64,000 nt of DNA from Alcaligenes faecalis (GCF_005311025.1 NZ_CP031747.1:3571870-3635869), one strand, 5' to 3'. Positions 35,402-46,261 are shown, numbered from the stretch's first letter. Numbers and translations are program-made. Notes: generated from the sequence alone by a model not told the origin.

Positions 35402-36274
35402 CTACAGAATTAACAATCTCTTCAAACACCAATCCCATACTGCCTCCACCGACTGTCTGACCGGGGCTGATCGCTTGCGTACCAGATAGAAATCCGGCCC
35501 TAAAGCCCCTGCTTCCGCCACCTGAACCAAACGCCCAGCGGCCAGATCTGTTGCCACAAAAGCCCTGCACGCCAAAGCCACACCTTGACCCGCCATGGCT
35601 GCATCCAATGCCAGCGTTGTCTGGTTGAACACCGGGCCCGGCAATCTGCCACTGCCTTTCAAAAACGTAGCCCAATGATCGTGAGCATCATGCAATAAAG
35701 GTAAAGCACTCAGTTGCTCAATCGACAATGGAAGCGTCATGTTCCCTATCAAACGAGGACTGGCCACGGCCACCAGATCCTGACGAAACAGCAGTTGGGC
35801 CTCCAGATCCGGAGCAAACGGTGGACGAGTCAGGCGCACGGCAATATTAACCTGATCGCGCTCAAAATCCGACAAGGCCTCGGTTGCCACGGTACGCAGC
35901 TCCACATCGGGCAAGACCGCTTGCAAATCCCCCAGGCGGGGAATCAGCAATTTGGCCGCCACCGTGGGCGTGACGCTGATCGTGACTGTATCGGGGCGCA
36001 CCAACAAGTGCCCTGTTGCATCAGCCAAAGTGTCAAAAGCACGAGTCACCTCGGCCAAATAGGCCGCGCCCGCTAAAGTCAGCTGCAAACCACGCGGATG
36101 ACGCTGAAACAGCGCCAGCCCCAGATGCTCTTCCAAGGCCCGAACTTGCTGGGCGACCGCACCTTGAGTCACGCCCAGCTCATCAGCAGCGGCACGGAAA
36201 CTCAAACGACGGCCAGACACTTCAAAAGCACGCAAGGCATTGAGCGGAGGCAATGAACGGCGAGATTTCATCAT
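35402..36274 (-). CDS. LysR-family regulator (GcvA-like)
   Basis: 290 residues with the LPPLNALRAFEVSGRRLSFR start and a winged-helix domain characteristic of the GcvA subgroup, then the effector domain. It is divergent to the SDR gene, with about 100 bp between the starts, so it probably controls that gene and itself. The stretch 36275-36378 must hold both promoters. Confidence 0.92.
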   Translation of the reverse strand: MMKSRRSLPPLNALRAFEVSGRRLSFRAAADELGVTQGAVAQQVRALEEHLGLALFQRHPRGLQLTLAGAAYLAEVTRAFDTLADATGHLLVRPDTVTISVTPTVAAKLLIPRLGDLQAVLPDVELRTVATEALSDFERDQVNIAVRLTRPPFAPDLEAQLLFRQDLVAVASPRLIGNMTLPLSIEQLSALPLLHDAHDHWATFLKGSGRLPGPVFNQTTLALDAAMAGQGVALACRAFVATDLAAGRLVQVAEAGALGPDFYLVRKRSAPVRQSVEAVWDWCLKRLLIL

Positions 36275-36378
36275 TATTCTGACAGTAGTTTTTCTACATC
36301 CTGGAAGGTTTATTTATCGCATGATTTTTCCATTTACAGCTGAAATAATAGTATTAATCTCAGCACACGGAGGCTCTC

Positions 36379-37083
36379 ATGACTGTAGAAAAAGTAGCAC
36401 TGATTAGCGCAGGCGGCTCGGGCATGGGCGCCGCTGCGGCCCGCAGGCTGGCTCAAGATGGTTATCGCGTCGCCATCCTGTCCTCGTCCGGCAAGGGCGA
36501 GGCACTAGCTAAAGAACTGGGCGGGGTGGGCCTGACTGGCTCGAATCAATCTAACGAAGATCTACAGCGCCTGGTTGACCTGGCCATGCAGCGCTGGGGG
36601 CGTATCGACGCCCTGGTCAGCTCCGCCGGACACGGTCCACGCGGCCCGGTTCTGGAGATCAGCGACGAAGACTGGCATAAGGGCATGGATGTCTACTTTC
36701 TGAATGCCGTGCGTCCAGCACGACTGGTAGCGCCCATCATGGCCGCGCAAGGTGGTGGGGCTATTGTGAATATTTCTACAGCCTGGGCGTTTGAGCCTGC
36801 GGAGATGTTCCCCACTTCGGCGGTATTCCGCGCCGGGCTGGCCAGCTTCACCAAGATTTTTGCAGACAGCTATGCAGCCAAGAATGTACGCATGAACAAC
36901 GTGCTGCCTGGCTGGATTGATAGCCTGCCGGCGACCGAAGAACGGCGAGAAAGCGTGCCTATGGGACGTTATGGAAAAGCCGAGGAAATTGCCGCGACAA
37001 TTGCGTTTTTGTTGTCGGATGGGGCTGGCTACATTACGGGACAGAACATCAAGGTGGATGGTGGGCTGACTCGGTCAGTGTGA
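36379..37083 (+). CDS. SDR-family protein with degenerate active site
   Basis: 234 residues with a Rossmann fold and the glycine motif AGGSGMGAAAA near residue 11, NAG-like SSAGHG near 80, and the C-terminal INVDGGLTRS-type end (IKVDGGLTRSV). The catalytic Y-x3-K of classical SDRs is missing: in TSAVFRAGLASFTK the Tyr position reads S and the Lys position reads R. The serine in NISTAW remains. It may bind cofactor without normal catalysis or use other residues. The divergent LysR gene suggests regulated expression. Confidence 0.85.
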   Translation: MTVEKVALISAGGSGMGAAAARRLAQDGYRVAILSSSGKGEALAKELGGVGLTGSNQSNEDLQRLVDLAMQRWGRIDALVSSAGHGPRGPVLEISDEDWHKGMDVYFLNAVRPARLVAPIMAAQGGGAIVNISTAWAFEPAEMFPTSAVFRAGLASFTKIFADSYAAKNVRMNNVLPGWIDSLPATEERRESVPMGRYGKAEEIAATIAFLLSDGAGYITGQNIKVDGGLTRSV

Positions 37084-37244
37084 ACTGCCAAGCGCTGAGC
37101 TGACTGGCTGTATTCACACTAAGGCCGCTGTGCGCACACTAACCAAGGGCCTTATGGGATCCATGAGTTCAATCCAGCAGCTGAGGCATAAACCAGCAAA
37201 GCAGTAATCATGTCTTGACGCAATGCTACGGTGCCTGGACGTCC

Positions 37245-37270
37245 AGGTCGGCTCGAACGAGAGCCGACCT
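37245..37270. terminator. Hairpin in the tauC / SDR intergenic region
   Basis: AGGTCGGCTC and GAGCCGACCT form a perfect 10-bp stem with a 6-base loop in the space between two convergent genes. No T-run, so the terminator role is uncertain. The rest of 37084-37341 shows no gene. Confidence 0.5.
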
Positions 37271-37341
37271 ACTCACACCGCACAACATCAACTCTGAACC
37301 TCTGCACCAAAAACCCCAGGCGAACAATCACATCCCAGCTG

Positions 37342-38232
37342 CTAACGCGCTTGTCCGTGCCACGGAACAAGCTTGGCCTGCAATCGACGCAAACCGATTT
37401 CAAGCGCAAACGCCACCAAGGCGATAAGCAGAATCCCCGCCATCACCACGTCAGTTGCCAGAAACTGCCCTGCTGACTGAACCATAAATCCCAAACCACG
37501 CGTGGCAGCAACCAGCTCCGAAGCCACAAGGGTTGACCACCCCACTCCCAAACCGATGCGCAAGCCCGTCAAAATATCAGGCAAGGCACTGGGGATAATG
37601 ATGTAACGCAGCAACTGAGCACGCGTCGCCCCGAAAGATTGAGCCGCACGCAGTTTCACCGGATCCACATTACGCACACCACCTGCCGTCGCAATCGTGA
37701 TCGGCGCAAAAATTGCCAGATAAATCAGCAGCACTTTGGACAACTCACCAATCCCAAACCAGATCACGATCAGCGGCAAATACGCCAGCGGCGGAATCGG
37801 ACGATAGAATTCAATCAAAGGATCCAGAATGCCCTGGGCAATGCGATTACGACCAATCGCGATACCCGTAGGAATCGCCAACAAGACAGCGGCAAACAAT
37901 GCCAAGCTAATCCGCCACAAACTGGCCGCCAGATGCTGCTGCACCGTGGCATCCATATAACCCACAGTGAACAGACGAAAAACGCGACTCAGCACGGCCT
38001 GGGGTGATGGGAGAAACAGCGGATCCACATAGCCCCACTCAGTAACGGCCCACCACAAGAACAGCACTCCACTTAGGGTAAGCAAACTGATCACGGCAAT
38101 AGACATTTGCCGAGGCTTAGTGGACGTTGACTGATGAGGCTTGGAATCGCCACCCACGCTTAAAGACGAAACGCCCGACAAGCCAGCAACATCACCCGGC
38201 TGCAGAACCTCGCCAGCGACAGAGGATTTCAT
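37342..38232 (-). CDS. tauC: Taurine/alkanesulfonate ABC permease
   Basis: 296 residues from the ATG at 38232 preceded by AGGAG; an upstream start at 38286 would overlap the ATPase gene. Six helices and the binding-protein-dependent transport signature (AAQSFGATRAQLLRYIIIPSALPDILTG). It is the membrane part of the tauABC transporter and the last gene of the operon. Confidence 0.9.
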   Translation of the reverse strand: MKSSVAGEVLQPGDVAGLSGVSSLSVGGDSKPHQSTSTKPRQMSIAVISLLTLSGVLFLWWAVTEWGYVDPLFLPSPQAVLSRVFRLFTVGYMDATVQQHLAASLWRISLALFAAVLLAIPTGIAIGRNRIAQGILDPLIEFYRPIPPLAYLPLIVIWFGIGELSKVLLIYLAIFAPITIATAGGVRNVDPVKLRAAQSFGATRAQLLRYIIIPSALPDILTGLRIGLGVGWSTLVASELVAATRGLGFMVQSAGQFLATDVVMAGILLIALVAFALEIGLRRLQAKLVPWHGQAR

Positions 38233-38248
38233 GAACAATCTCCTAAGT

Positions 38249-39034
38249 TCAGGCCGAAGCGGCAACAGGATGCGCCGAGAACACATGCTCCAGCACGCGC
38301 TCTCGCGCCGCGATAAACTCCGGCGAGGACTTCACCTGACGCACCGGCTGCCCATCGGTGTAACGTCGCCCAAAATCCAGCACCAAACGCTCCACCACAT
38401 GCCCAGGCGTACCACCCAAAATAATCAGATCGGTAGCCAGAAACACAGCTTCCTCAATATCGTGAGTAATCAGAAAAACAGGCTTGGCGCTACGCTGCCA
38501 GACATTCAACAAAAGCGTCTGCGCCTGCTCTCGGGTAAAGGCATCCAGCGCCCCAAAAGGCTCATCCAGCAAGAGCACACGCGGGTCCGACGCCAAAGCA
38601 CGTGCAATGTCTACCCGCTGCTTCTGACCTCCAGACAATTGCCAGATACGGCGCTGCTCCAAGCCCTCAAGCCCCACCAAGGCCAATTGATGACGAGCTA
38701 CCGCCTGCCGCTGCTCCTTGGAGTCACCCCGCAGCGTCAAACCAAAAGCCACATTTTCCAGAACCGTCTGCCAAGGCAGCAAGGCATCGTCCTGGAACAC
38801 CACACCGCGATCAGCCCCAGGGCCGCGCACAGGTTCGCCGTCAAGCGTAATCGTCCCAGCGCTGGGCAAGGTAAAGCCCGCGATCAGGTTCAACAAGGTA
38901 GTCTTGCCACTGCCCGAAGGCCCCAGCACCACCACCAACTGCCCCGGCCCCAATTGCAGCGACACATCTCGCAGCGCCAAATGATCGGCACCGGGATAAC
39001 GTGCGCTGACGCGATTCAGTGTTAACTGCGCCAT
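38249..39034 (-). CDS. tauB: Taurine-type ABC ATPase
   Basis: 261 residues with Walker [10 protein letters not shown] (38-46), LSGGQ at about 134-138 and Walker [13 protein letters not shown], as in TauB/SsuB. It lies between tauA and tauC with small gaps. Confidence 0.93.
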   Translation of the reverse strand: MAQLTLNRVSARYPGADHLALRDVSLQLGPGQLVVVLGPSGSGKTTLLNLIAGFTLPSAGTITLDGEPVRGPGADRGVVFQDDALLPWQTVLENVAFGLTLRGDSKEQRQAVARHQLALVGLEGLEQRRIWQLSGGQKQRVDIARALASDPRVLLLDEPFGALDAFTREQAQTLLLNVWQRSAKPVFLITHDIEEAVFLATDLIILGGTPGHVVERLVLDFGRRYTDGQPVRQVKSSPEFIAARERVLEHVFSAHPVAASA

Positions 39035-39039
39035 CAGAA

Positions 39040-40038
39040 TTACTTGGCCGACGAGGCAGCCGCCTCGACATATTTGCCGGTGGTGTAACCGGCGTAATCA
39101 GGCAAAACCTCGTCGATACGACCCTGCTCTTTCAAAAAAGCAGAGGTATCGGCCAAGGCCTTGGCAGTGGGCTGACCTAAGGTCTTGATCTGATCAGCCG
39201 CAGATAAAAAGCCGCTGCCAGCCAGCACATTGGGGATTTCTTGAGGCGTCGCGCCAGTCAGGCGAGACAGCTTGTTGATGTTGTCAGCATTGGCAACCCA
39301 GGCAGCAGGATCATGCGTATAGCTCTCGTACGCAGCCAAGGTGACACGAGCAAAAGCAGACACAATATCCGGATGTTTTTCCGCAAAATCCTTGCGCACC
39401 AACCACACATCGAAAGTCGGAGCACCCAGCTTGGCCAGTTCCCCGGAACTGATCAGCACCTTGCCGCTTTCCTTGGCCTTGCTCAAGGCCGGGTCCCACG
39501 TATAAGCACCATCAATATCACCGCGAGCCCAGGCTGCTACGATATTGGCCGGAGTCAGATTAATGATATTGAGCTGCTTGGGGTCGATCTTCCAATGCTT
39601 GAGCGCAGCCAGCAGACTGTAGTGACTGGTCGACACAAAAGGCGTGGCAATCGTCTTGCCAACCAAATCTTGTGGAGACGCAATGTCCGAAGCATTACGC
39701 ACAACCAGCTCTTCGCTGGTACCCAGTTCGGCCGCAATCAGAAAGGTCTCAATAGGTAATTTACGACTGGCCGCAGCGGCCAGGGGGCTGGAACCTAAAT
39801 AGGCAATCTGCACATCGCCTGAAGCGACGGCATTGATGACTTCTGCCCCACCATCAAACTTGCGCCAATCGATTTTCGCGCCGGTTTCTTTTTCATAAGA
39901 ACCGTCTGCCTGAGGCACGTTCGACGGAGTGGGAATGGTTTGATAGGCGACCGTCAGACTGGTGGCCTGAGCTGTCAAAGATACGACGCTGGCCGCCAAT
40001 GCCAGGCCCAGATACTGCAGAGTTCTCGTCAACGACAT
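39040..40038 (-). CDS. tauA: Taurine ABC substrate-binding protein
   Basis: 332 residues. Sec signal ending near AQA; the mature part begins [20 protein letters not shown] and contains [21 protein letters not shown], close to the TauA consensus. The operon is tauA-tauB-tauC; the tauD dioxygenase that usually frees sulfite from taurine is not present in this stretch, so imported sulfonates must be processed elsewhere. Confidence 0.88.
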   Translation of the reverse strand: MSLTRTLQYLGLALAASVVSLTAQATSLTVAYQTIPTPSNVPQADGSYEKETGAKIDWRKFDGGAEVINAVASGDVQIAYLGSSPLAAAASRKLPIETFLIAAELGTSEELVVRNASDIASPQDLVGKTIATPFVSTSHYSLLAALKHWKIDPKQLNIINLTPANIVAAWARGDIDGAYTWDPALSKAKESGKVLISSGELAKLGAPTFDVWLVRKDFAEKHPDIVSAFARVTLAAYESYTHDPAAWVANADNINKLSRLTGATPQEIPNVLAGSGFLSAADQIKTLGQPTAKALADTSAFLKEQGRIDEVLPDYAGYTTGKYVEAAASSAK

Positions 40039-40231
40039 GGAGCATTCCTCGATTATTTTTGCGGCCCGATAAGCCGTTAGGTCGAGAAATCAGGATAGAC
40101 AAAGCAAGGCGGCAGGCAAAAGAACGATTTCGCTTATTGTTAGTGCGCGAATTTATGAAGTCTGTAAACACAGCATTTGGGCACCTGCACCAACTACCGC
40201 ATAAACCATGCCCCTATTCCACTAAAGCGCC

Positions 40232-40262
40232 CCCACCACCCTTGTCTGACAGGAGTGGTGGG
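40232..40262 (-). terminator. Hairpin after the RND operon
   Basis: CCCACCAC (40232-40239) pairs with GTGGTGGG (40255-40262), 25 bp past the stop of the outer-membrane gene. The following T content is weak, so confidence is moderate. Confidence 0.55.
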
Positions 40263-40286
40263 TAACAAGATAAAGGCTTAAAGCCA

Positions 40287-41813
40287 TTAATTCGAACGGG
40301 CCGCTAGAGCCTCCCGTTCAGGCAAGGAAGAGGGCCACCCGCCTGCCAGCGCCTTATACAAGGCAACCGCACTGAGCATGGTACGGGTACGCGCCTCAGC
40401 CAAGGCATCCTGGGCAAGCAGTTGCGTGCGCTCTGCATCCAACACCTCCAACAAACCGGCAGCCCCAGCCTCAAAACGAGTACGGGCAATGCGCGCAGCC
40501 AGTTCGCTATCAGCAGCAGCACGCTCCAGATGGGCGTCCTCAATACGAGTACGTGCATGCAGGACCAAGGCATTCTCGGTTTCCTCCAGGGCCAGCAATA
40601 CGGTTTGGCGGTACCGCGCCAAGGCCGCTTGCGCATCGGCATCAGCGGCCGCGATGCGTGACTGCACACGGCCCACATCCAAGAAAGACCAATCGATGCC
40701 CAGTACCACCAGGCGCGTCTCACTCTCTCTGGAGAACAGCTGGCTGCTATCAATGGCATGACTCCCTATCAAGCCACCCAATGTAAAGCGTGGGAACAAA
40801 TCGGCTGTCGCAACGCCAATCCGTGCCGTTGCTGCATGCAAGCGCGCCTCGGCAGCGGCAATATCAGGACGACGACGCAACAGTTCCCCCGGTGAGCCTG
40901 CATCCAGACGCGCTGGTACAGGCATCCCCTGGAACGGAGTCAACTGCTTGACCAAGGCCAAGGGCTGACGGCCCGTCAGAACGGCTAGACGATGCATCTG
41001 CACTGCAGCCTGAGCTTGCAAAGCCGGAATACGCGATGCAGTGGTTTCTGCCTGCGCACGCAAACGCGCGGTGTCAAACTCCGTGCCGGTACCAGCATCC
41101 AGCCGCTGTTGAACCAAGGACAACGTATTTTGCTGATTAAGCAGATTGGCTTGTGCCACCAGCAGCCTGGCCTGCGTACCCCGCAATTGCGTATAACTCT
41201 GCATGACTTCGCTCACAATCAGCACCTGCAAGGCACGCAAATCCGCAGTACTTGCGAAGGTATCCGCCTGACCGGCTTCAATCAGGCGACGGACACGACC
41301 AAATACATCCAGTTCCCAGCCAGCAACAAGACTGGCCTGCCAATTCTGATTGTCCCGGCCCGAAGCGCTGACACCGGGCATTTGATCGACACTGCTACGG
41401 TGATGCCCTGCCTCCCCCTGTGCCGTCACACTGGGCAAAGCCTCCAGCCGCGTATTGCGTAACAAGGCCTGCGCACGGTCCAGTCCAGCCAGAGCCGCAC
41501 GCAAATCGTAATTGGTGCGTAAGGCATCCTGCACCAGCCCGGCCAATGTGGGATCGCCCAAGCCCTCGACCATGACTTGATCCGCACTCTGTGACAGCGG
41601 CACATCCTGCTTATCGGACAAAGTCGTTCCAAACTCATCCGGGATCGTCGTATCCGGTTGCTGGTGGTCAGGACCCACTGCGCAGGCAGCTAGGTACAGC
41701 GTAGCAAGAGTTGAGGCAGTCACGCGCCACAGTCGTCGGAACGATAAAGAACGGAGCACACGTCTGGCGCGACTTGTGGGAAAAAAAGCAGTCGCAAAGA
41801 TAAGTTTAATCAT
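40287..41813 (-). CDS. Outer-membrane efflux lipoprotein (OprM/NodT type)
   Basis: 508 residues from ATG at 41813 (overlapping the pump gene's end by 8 bp). A signal region ends in a lipobox YLAAC, so it is a lipoprotein. Two OEP repeats form the TolC-like barrel and tunnel. The third gene of an RND operon: adaptor, pump, outer-membrane channel. A start further upstream at 41882 lies inside the pump gene and lacks a signal. Confidence 0.92.
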   Translation of the reverse strand: MIKLIFATAFFPTSRARRVLRSLSFRRLWRVTASTLATLYLAACAVGPDHQQPDTTIPDEFGTTLSDKQDVPLSQSADQVMVEGLGDPTLAGLVQDALRTNYDLRAALAGLDRAQALLRNTRLEALPSVTAQGEAGHHRSSVDQMPGVSASGRDNQNWQASLVAGWELDVFGRVRRLIEAGQADTFASTADLRALQVLIVSEVMQSYTQLRGTQARLLVAQANLLNQQNTLSLVQQRLDAGTGTEFDTARLRAQAETTASRIPALQAQAAVQMHRLAVLTGRQPLALVKQLTPFQGMPVPARLDAGSPGELLRRRPDIAAAEARLHAATARIGVATADLFPRFTLGGLIGSHAIDSSQLFSRESETRLVVLGIDWSFLDVGRVQSRIAAADADAQAALARYRQTVLLALEETENALVLHARTRIEDAHLERAAADSELAARIARTRFEAGAAGLLEVLDAERTQLLAQDALAEARTRTMLSAVALYKALAGGWPSSLPEREALAARSN

Positions 41814-44800
41814 GAGATACCTGTATAGGAGCCTGAGCGCGCTGCACCGATGAACGGCTGGCAAGCTTACGCAGTGCGACATAAAAGGCAGGAGTCAGGA
41901 ACAGGCCAAATGCCGTCACTCCAACCATGCCTGCAAATACGGTAATACCCGTGGCTGCGCGCACCTCGCTGCCGGCTCCCGAGGACACCATCAATGGCGC
42001 CACACCAGCACAGAACGCAATGGACGTCATCACAATAGGACGCAGACGCAGACGGCAAGCCTGCAAGGCAGCATGCACAATATCCAAGCCTTCCTGCTCC
42101 AACTCACGAGCGAACTCGATAATCAAAATCGCGTTTTTACAGGCCAGACCCATCAATACAACCAGTCCGACCTGAACAAATACGTTGTTATCGCCGTTCG
42201 TTAACCACACGCCAAACAAAGCCGCCAACAGGCACATCGGCACAATCAGAATGACCGCCAAGGGCAATGTCCAGCTCTCGTACAAAGCGGCCAGAACCAG
42301 AAAAACCAACAAGACCGCCATAGGAAACACGATCATGGCAGCACCACTTTGGTTGGCCTGCTGATAACTCAGGTCACTCCACCCAATCCCCATGCCTGCT
42401 GGCAGGACCTGACTTGCCAACTGCTCGACATACGCCATCGCCTGACCTGACGACAAGACACGCGGATCCGCATCGCCCAACAAATCAGCCGCAGGATAGC
42501 CATTAAAGCGAATAACCGGATCGGGGCCATACGTACTTTGAACCTGCAATAGCGAGCCAATCGGGACCATCTCGCCCTGATCATTGCGAGTGCGCAAGCG
42601 ACTAATATCTTCAGTACTGGCACGAAAAGCGCCATCAGCCTGGGCGATTACTTGCCAGGTTCGGCCAAACATATTGAAGTCATTGACGTAAGACGAGCCC
42701 AAATACGTTTGCAAAGTATCAAACAGCTCGGTCAACGGTACGCCTTGCGCCTTGGCCTTAATACGATCGACCACCGCATCCAATTGAGGGACATTCGCCT
42801 GATAGCTGCTGATGGGATAAGCCATTCCCGGCGTCTGGACCACAGCCCCCTGGAAAGCCTGAACCGCCTGCTGCAACGATCCGTAGCCCAGTTGCTCTCG
42901 ATCCTGAATAAACAGGGACCAGCCAGACCCATTACCCAAACCTTGAATAGGAGGCGGCATAAAAGCAAAAGCCAGACCTTCTTGAATCTCAGCAAACTTT
43001 TGATTCAGCTCTGCAGAAATATCCTCTGCGCTGCGACTACGCTCGGAAAATGGCTCCAACACATAGAACACCACACCATTATTAGGCGTATTGGTGAACT
43101 GCAATGGATTCAGGCCTGGAAATGCGATTTCGTTGGACACACCATCAACCTTCATGGCGATCTCAGTCATACGCTTGAGGACCACATCGGTGCGTTCAAT
43201 AGACGCCCCCTCGGGCATCTTGACGCCCGCAATCAAGTATTGCTTGTCTTGAACGGGGATAAAACCAGACGGCACGAGATTGAACATCAAGCCCGTTGCA
43301 GCCAACAAACCCACATACACCACCATCACTACACCACGACGGCCCAATACACGGCCAATGCTGCTTTGATAGCGCTCAGCGCTACGCTGAAACATGCGGT
43401 TAAAAGGAACAAACAACCAGCCAAAAGCCCGATCGATACCACGGGTCAGGGCATCTTTGGGAGCGTCATGCGGCTTGAGTAATCGCGCCGCCAACGCGGG
43501 AGACAAGGTCAAGGAGTTCAAGCCCGAAATCGCCACAGAAATAGCAATGGCCACAGCAAACTGCTTATAGAACTCGCCAATGACTCCATCCAAAAAAGCC
43601 ATAGGAATGAATACGGCGCACAACACCAGTGTGATGGCGATAATCGGACCTGAAACTTCCCGCATTGCCAGATGGGCAGCCTGCAAGGGAGGTTCGCCAT
43701 TCTCGATATGGCGCTCAACGTTTTCCACCACCACAATGGCGTCGTCCACCACAATACCGATCGCCAGGACCAAACCGAACAGCGTCAGGGTATTGATTGA
43801 AAATCCCAATACATGCAGCACCGCAAACGTGCCGATGATAGACACCGGAACCGCCAGCAAAGGAATGATGGAGGCACGCCAGGTCTGCAAGAACAGGATC
43901 ACAACCAAAATCACCAATAGCACGGCCTCCAGCAAGGTAGTGATTACGGATTTGATGGAATCACGCACAAAGACCGTGGTGTCATAAATGGACTGGATCT
44001 CAATGCCCGGCGGCAACTTCTGGCGGATATCTTCCATTTTGGCTACAACTGCATCGCGAATTTCCAGGGCATTAGCGCCCGGGGCCTGAAAAATACCAAT
44101 GGCTGACGCGCTCTTGCCATCCAAACGTGCTCGCAAGGTGTAATCGCCCGCCGCCAACTCAATCCGGGCTACATCCGCCAGTCGCACAATCTCGCCAGCC
44201 GCACCGCTCTTCAACACAATATCGCCAAACTCCTCCACGCTTTCTAAACGGCCTTTGGCATTGATCGGCAATAAGAAATCACTGGGATTTGGCATAGGTT
44301 CGGCACCTAGCTGACCAGCCGACACCTGAATATTCTGTTCACGTACGGCACGCAGAACATCGCTGGCCGTCAAACCACGCGCAGCCACTTTGTCCGGGTC
44401 CAACCAGATACGCATGGCATAGTCGCCCCCGCCAAACTGCTGAGCATCCCCCACCCCCGGTATGCGCGCCATTGCGTCCTTAACATGCAGGCGCATGTAG
44501 TTACGCAAGTACAAGGTGTCATAACGATCGTCTTCGGCGGTCAAATGAACCACCATCAAAAATACGGGCGACTGCTTTTGAACCGTCACCCCTTGCCGGC
44601 GTACATCCTCGGGCAAACGTGCCTGAGCCTGGGCAACCCGGTTCTGCACCTTGACAGCGGCATCATCCGGGTCTGTGCCGGGTTCGAAGGTAACGGTCAT
44701 TTGCAATACACCGTCCGAACCTGCCACCGACTTCATGTACATCATGTTTTCCACGCCGTTAATAGCTTCCTCCAAAGGCGTCGCGACTGTTTCCGCAATC

Positions 44801-44973
44801 ACCTTGGGATTGGCGCCAGGATAGACAGTGCGCACCATCACGGCCGGTGGCACGACTTCCGGATACTCACTGATTGGCAGGGAGGGAATCGCAATGAGCC
44901 CTCCGATAAATATCACGATCGACATGACAGCCGCAAAAATCGGCCTATCGATGAAAAATTTTGAAAAATTCAT
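41806..44973 (-). CDS. RND multidrug efflux pump (MexF/OqxB-like)
   Basis: 1055 residues starting MNFSKFFIDRPIFA. Twelve helices and two large periplasmic loops of the HAE1 RND family; GIVVDDAIVVVENVERH near 400 holds the paired aspartates for proton relay. Closest overall pattern is the MexF/OqxB subgroup. The ATG at 44973 was picked since it gives the canonical start and an AGGA site; the longer frame begins in the adaptor intergenic region. Probable substrates are phenicols, quinolones or similar, by family only. Confidence 0.94.
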   Translation of the reverse strand: MNFSKFFIDRPIFAAVMSIVIFIGGLIAIPSLPISEYPEVVPPAVMVRTVYPGANPKVIAETVATPLEEAINGVENMMYMKSVAGSDGVLQMTVTFEPGTDPDDAAVKVQNRVAQAQARLPEDVRRQGVTVQKQSPVFLMVVHLTAEDDRYDTLYLRNYMRLHVKDAMARIPGVGDAQQFGGGDYAMRIWLDPDKVAARGLTASDVLRAVREQNIQVSAGQLGAEPMPNPSDFLLPINAKGRLESVEEFGDIVLKSGAAGEIVRLADVARIELAAGDYTLRARLDGKSASAIGIFQAPGANALEIRDAVVAKMEDIRQKLPPGIEIQSIYDTTVFVRDSIKSVITTLLEAVLLVILVVILFLQTWRASIIPLLAVPVSIIGTFAVLHVLGFSINTLTLFGLVLAIGIVVDDAIVVVENVERHIENGEPPLQAAHLAMREVSGPIIAITLVLCAVFIPMAFLDGVIGEFYKQFAVAIAISVAISGLNSLTLSPALAARLLKPHDAPKDALTRGIDRAFGWLFVPFNRMFQRSAERYQSSIGRVLGRRGVVMVVYVGLLAATGLMFNLVPSGFIPVQDKQYLIAGVKMPEGASIERTDVVLKRMTEIAMKVDGVSNEIAFPGLNPLQFTNTPNNGVVFYVLEPFSERSRSAEDISAELNQKFAEIQEGLAFAFMPPPIQGLGNGSGWSLFIQDREQLGYGSLQQAVQAFQGAVVQTPGMAYPISSYQANVPQLDAVVDRIKAKAQGVPLTELFDTLQTYLGSSYVNDFNMFGRTWQVIAQADGAFRASTEDISRLRTRNDQGEMVPIGSLLQVQSTYGPDPVIRFNGYPAADLLGDADPRVLSSGQAMAYVEQLASQVLPAGMGIGWSDLSYQQANQSGAAMIVFPMAVLLVFLVLAALYESWTLPLAVILIVPMCLLAALFGVWLTNGDNNVFVQVGLVVLMGLACKNAILIIEFARELEQEGLDIVHAALQACRLRLRPIVMTSIAFCAGVAPLMVSSGAGSEVRAATGITVFAGMVGVTAFGLFLTPAFYVALRKLASRSSVQRAQAPIQVSHD

Positions 44974-45034
44974 GAAAATGTCCTGTGCATCGGCAGCCAT
45001 CGAACGATGTGCCGACCTCATAAGAGAACGTGAA

Positions 45035-46261
45035 TCAGCCAGGCATCACCGCGAGTGCGGAGGCGGCTTGCGGCACGGGCGTGCCGAGAAGCTGGGCCAC
45101 AGCAGGCGAATCAACCAAAGTCGGCGACACCGCCATGCCGGGCATGGGAACTTTTTGATGACCGCTGACAACAACTCGGTCGCCTTCAGCCAACCCCTTC
45201 TTGATCACGCGCAGTCCCTGAACAATGGGCCCCAGCGCAATATCACGCCGCTGAACACGGTTGTCCTGATCTACGATCAACACATACTTACGGTCTTGAT
45301 CCGTCAGTACCGCCTTCTCATCGACCAGCATGGCTGTGTACGCTTGGCTACCCCCTAACTGCACACGAGCAAACAGGCCAGGGGTCAGTACGCCATCCGG
45401 GTTAGGCAACACAGCTCTGGCCCGCAAGGTGCCCGTAGCGGGGTCAACATGGTTATCAATAAAGTCCACATAGCCCGCATGCGGATACATCTCATCCGAG
45501 GCCAGCCCAACTTGAACAGGGCTTTGTGTCGTGCTGCGTTGCCCGTCCCGAGCTTGGCGTGCATAGCGCAGCCATGTACTCTCGTCCACGTCAAACAGCA
45601 CATGCACAGGATCCTGAGACACTACCGTCGTCAAAACCGTCTGGTTGGCTTGGGCCAGATTACCCGTCGTAAGGAAAGCACGGCTGGCACGGCCTGTGAT
45701 TGGCGAACGCACTTCGGTATATTGCAAATCCAGCGACGCCGCCGCCACCGTGGCCTCAGCAGCACGGACAGCCGCCAAGGCCTGTGAGGCCGACGCATTG
45801 CGGCTATCGAACTCTTCACGAGAAATCGCCTTGGACTGCACCAGCACTTTAGCCCGCCGTTGCTGCGTCACCGCAAACTGCGCATTACTGCGTGCACGCG
45901 CCAGTTCTGCCTGAGCCTGATCCAAGGCCGCACGATATGGCCGTGCATCAATCACAAACAGAAGATCCCCTTTGCTGACAGTTTGCCCTTCCGTGAAAGC
46001 GACATGATCAATGTAGCCACTGACGCGCGCGCGCAGTTCCACAGAGTCAACTGCTGCCACCCTGCCGGTGAATCCCTCCCATGGCTGAATCGGTTGAGCC
46101 GCTACCGACATGATGCTGACAGACGGAGCAGGCATGGCTTGATCAGATGCTGCCTGGCTATAACAAGCCGTCAGCAAAACAGCCGACAAGACCAGGGAGG
46201 CAGGAGCAAGCCATCGACGAGACCGTGTAACGAAATTAATGGAGCGAGTGTGATGAGACAT
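45035..46261 (-). CDS. RND periplasmic adaptor (MexE/OqxA-like)
   Basis: 408 residues with a signal peptide (lipobox-like VLLTAC near 34, so likely lipid-anchored), a biotinyl-lipoyl-like hairpin and beta-barrel domains; VELRARVSGYIDHVAF is the family's lipoyl motif. First gene of the efflux operon. The start is the ATG at 46261. Confidence 0.92.
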   Translation of the reverse strand: MSHHTRSINFVTRSRRWLAPASLVLSAVLLTACYSQAASDQAMPAPSVSIMSVAAQPIQPWEGFTGRVAAVDSVELRARVSGYIDHVAFTEGQTVSKGDLLFVIDARPYRAALDQAQAELARARSNAQFAVTQQRRAKVLVQSKAISREEFDSRNASASQALAAVRAAEATVAAASLDLQYTEVRSPITGRASRAFLTTGNLAQANQTVLTTVVSQDPVHVLFDVDESTWLRYARQARDGQRSTTQSPVQVGLASDEMYPHAGYVDFIDNHVDPATGTLRARAVLPNPDGVLTPGLFARVQLGGSQAYTAMLVDEKAVLTDQDRKYVLIVDQDNRVQRRDIALGPIVQGLRVIKKGLAEGDRVVVSGHQKVPMPGMAVSPTLVDSPAVAQLLGTPVPQAASALAVMPG

